DNA from: Clostridia bacterium
GTDB lineage: Bacteria; Bacillota; Clostridia; TANB77; CAG-508
DNA: 6,953 bases
Reading direction: 5' to 3'
NCBI GenBank assembly: GCA_900752095.1
Contig: CAADUD010000168.1
Location: forward strand, 1 to 6,953
Shown here: positions 6,555 through 6,953 of the stretch, piece by piece
Layout: each line of letters starts with the position of its first letter
Position numbering within the stretch: position 1 is the first letter of the stretch
Notes under the pieces: model-generated
Database searches by the model: none
Seen by the model: only the letters and a program-made list of their open reading frames with translations
What the model was told of the DNA's origin: nothing
Position numbers and translations under genes: made by a program

Positions 6555-6583
6555 TTGTAAAAATATTGCTATTGTGATAATAT
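6555..6583 (+). promoter_or_regulatory. Possible promoter of the second pilin-like gene
   Basis: TTGTAA (6555-6560), 17 bases, then TAATAT (6578-6583). An overlapping alternative is an extended -10, TGTGATAAT (6573-6581), with a 15-base spacer to the same -35. It lies in the 149-base divergent gap with the ribbon-helix-helix gene. Both readings are moderate matches. Confidence 0.35.
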
Positions 6584-6628
6584 GTTTCAAGAAAATCAAA
6601 AGAAAAAATGAAAGGAAGTATATTAATT

Positions 6629-6953
6629 ATGGAGAAACGAAAGGGAAAATTAGAGTATGGTAAAAGAGGCATTACTCTTATTGCATTGGTTGTAACTATA
6701 GTAGTTTTACTAATTTTAGCAGGAATTACGATTAACATGTTATTTAGTAATGGAGGAATATTTAAGGTAGCAGGGGATGCAGCAAATGTATGGAATGAAG
6801 CAACAATCAATGAACAAGAAAGTTTAAGTAATATAACAGAGCAGATAGAAAATTTAGTAAATGGACAAGTAGGAGGAGGTTCTGGAACAGAGCCAGAAGA
6901 ACCAGAAAAAATACCGGCAGATGGAAGCTTTAATGCAGAAAAAGGAGTCAATA
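6629..6953 (+). CDS. Second prepilin-like protein, N-terminal part (runs off window)
   Basis: The frame is open from ATG 6629 to the window end (108 codons). AAGGAAG (6612-6618) lies 10 bases upstream; an in-frame ATG at 6608 is possible but lacks a good SD. A basic leader ending GKRG (11-14) is followed by ITLIALVVTIVVLLILAGIT, the same type III signal/pilin helix as the gene at 1571, again with Ala rather than Glu at +5. The next stretch shares NEQES with that paralogue, so both belong to one family. Residues ~86-100 form a Gly/Pro/Glu-rich linker (GGGSGTEPEEPEKIP), presumably leading to a C-terminal domain outside the window. It may carry an FGE-like or another head domain; this cannot be told. 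Confidence 0.85.
   Translation, partial: MEKRKGKLEYGKRGITLIALVVTIVVLLILAGITINMLFSNGGIFKVAGDAANVWNEATINEQESLSNITEQIENLVNGQVGGGSGTEPEEPEKIPADGSFNAEKGVN

Noticed and set aside
6481..6951. 156-codon open frame on the minus strand over the second pilin gene
   Set aside because: It is antisense to a convincing pilin helix, runs across the divergent promoter gap and through the duplicated SD of the ribbon-helix-helix gene, and has no recognisable motif.

Overview
The window is AT-rich. Arg is mostly AGA, Shine-Dalgarno (SD) sites are strong AGGAGG types, and intrinsic terminators are frequent. This points to a low-GC Firmicute, most likely an uncultured gut-type clostridium; that is inference from composition and gene families, not a taxonomic match. 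Two housekeeping genes, the 3' part of ileS (1-1179) and a complete queA (4549-5604), enclose an accessory surface-protein segment. A second accessory patch follows queA.

Between ileS and queA lie three items. (1) A small self-contained unit at 1222-1474 has an extended -10 promoter, SD, ATG, an (AG)14 microsatellite, and then an open frame that is one repeat unit out of register. It ends at an intrinsic terminator and has the architecture of a phase-variable locus in the OFF state. (2) A 426-aa prepilin-like protein (1571-2851) joins a type IV pilin-type N-terminus, with Ala instead of Glu at +5, to a formylglycine-generating-enzyme-like (C-type lectin fold) C-terminal domain. Its last ~30 codons differ sharply in composition and look like the variable region of a diversity-generating retroelement (DGR) target. 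No reverse transcriptase or template repeat is in the window. (3) A membrane-anchored 449-aa protein (3004-4353) has a CBM-like jelly-roll domain and a HEFLH zinc-protease motif. Items 2 and 3 have separate promoters and a terminator between them.

After queA comes a decayed HEPN/HepT-type toxin fragment (5634-5788) that keeps its RNITVH motif but has a frameshift and a stop. A 23-bp hairpin terminator follows, then a 96-aa orphan protein (5969-6259) converging on a 66-aa ribbon-helix-helix protein (6279-6479, minus). The latter's leader carries a perfect 11-bp tandem duplication of its SD region. Divergent from it, a second prepilin-like gene begins at 6629 and runs off the window.

Overall, the region reads as housekeeping genes interleaved with fast-evolving surface and regulatory modules. 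Three features fit generation of variants: a candidate hypermutable C-terminus, a slippable dinucleotide tract and a duplicated SD. Each is visible in the sequence, but its function is inferred.
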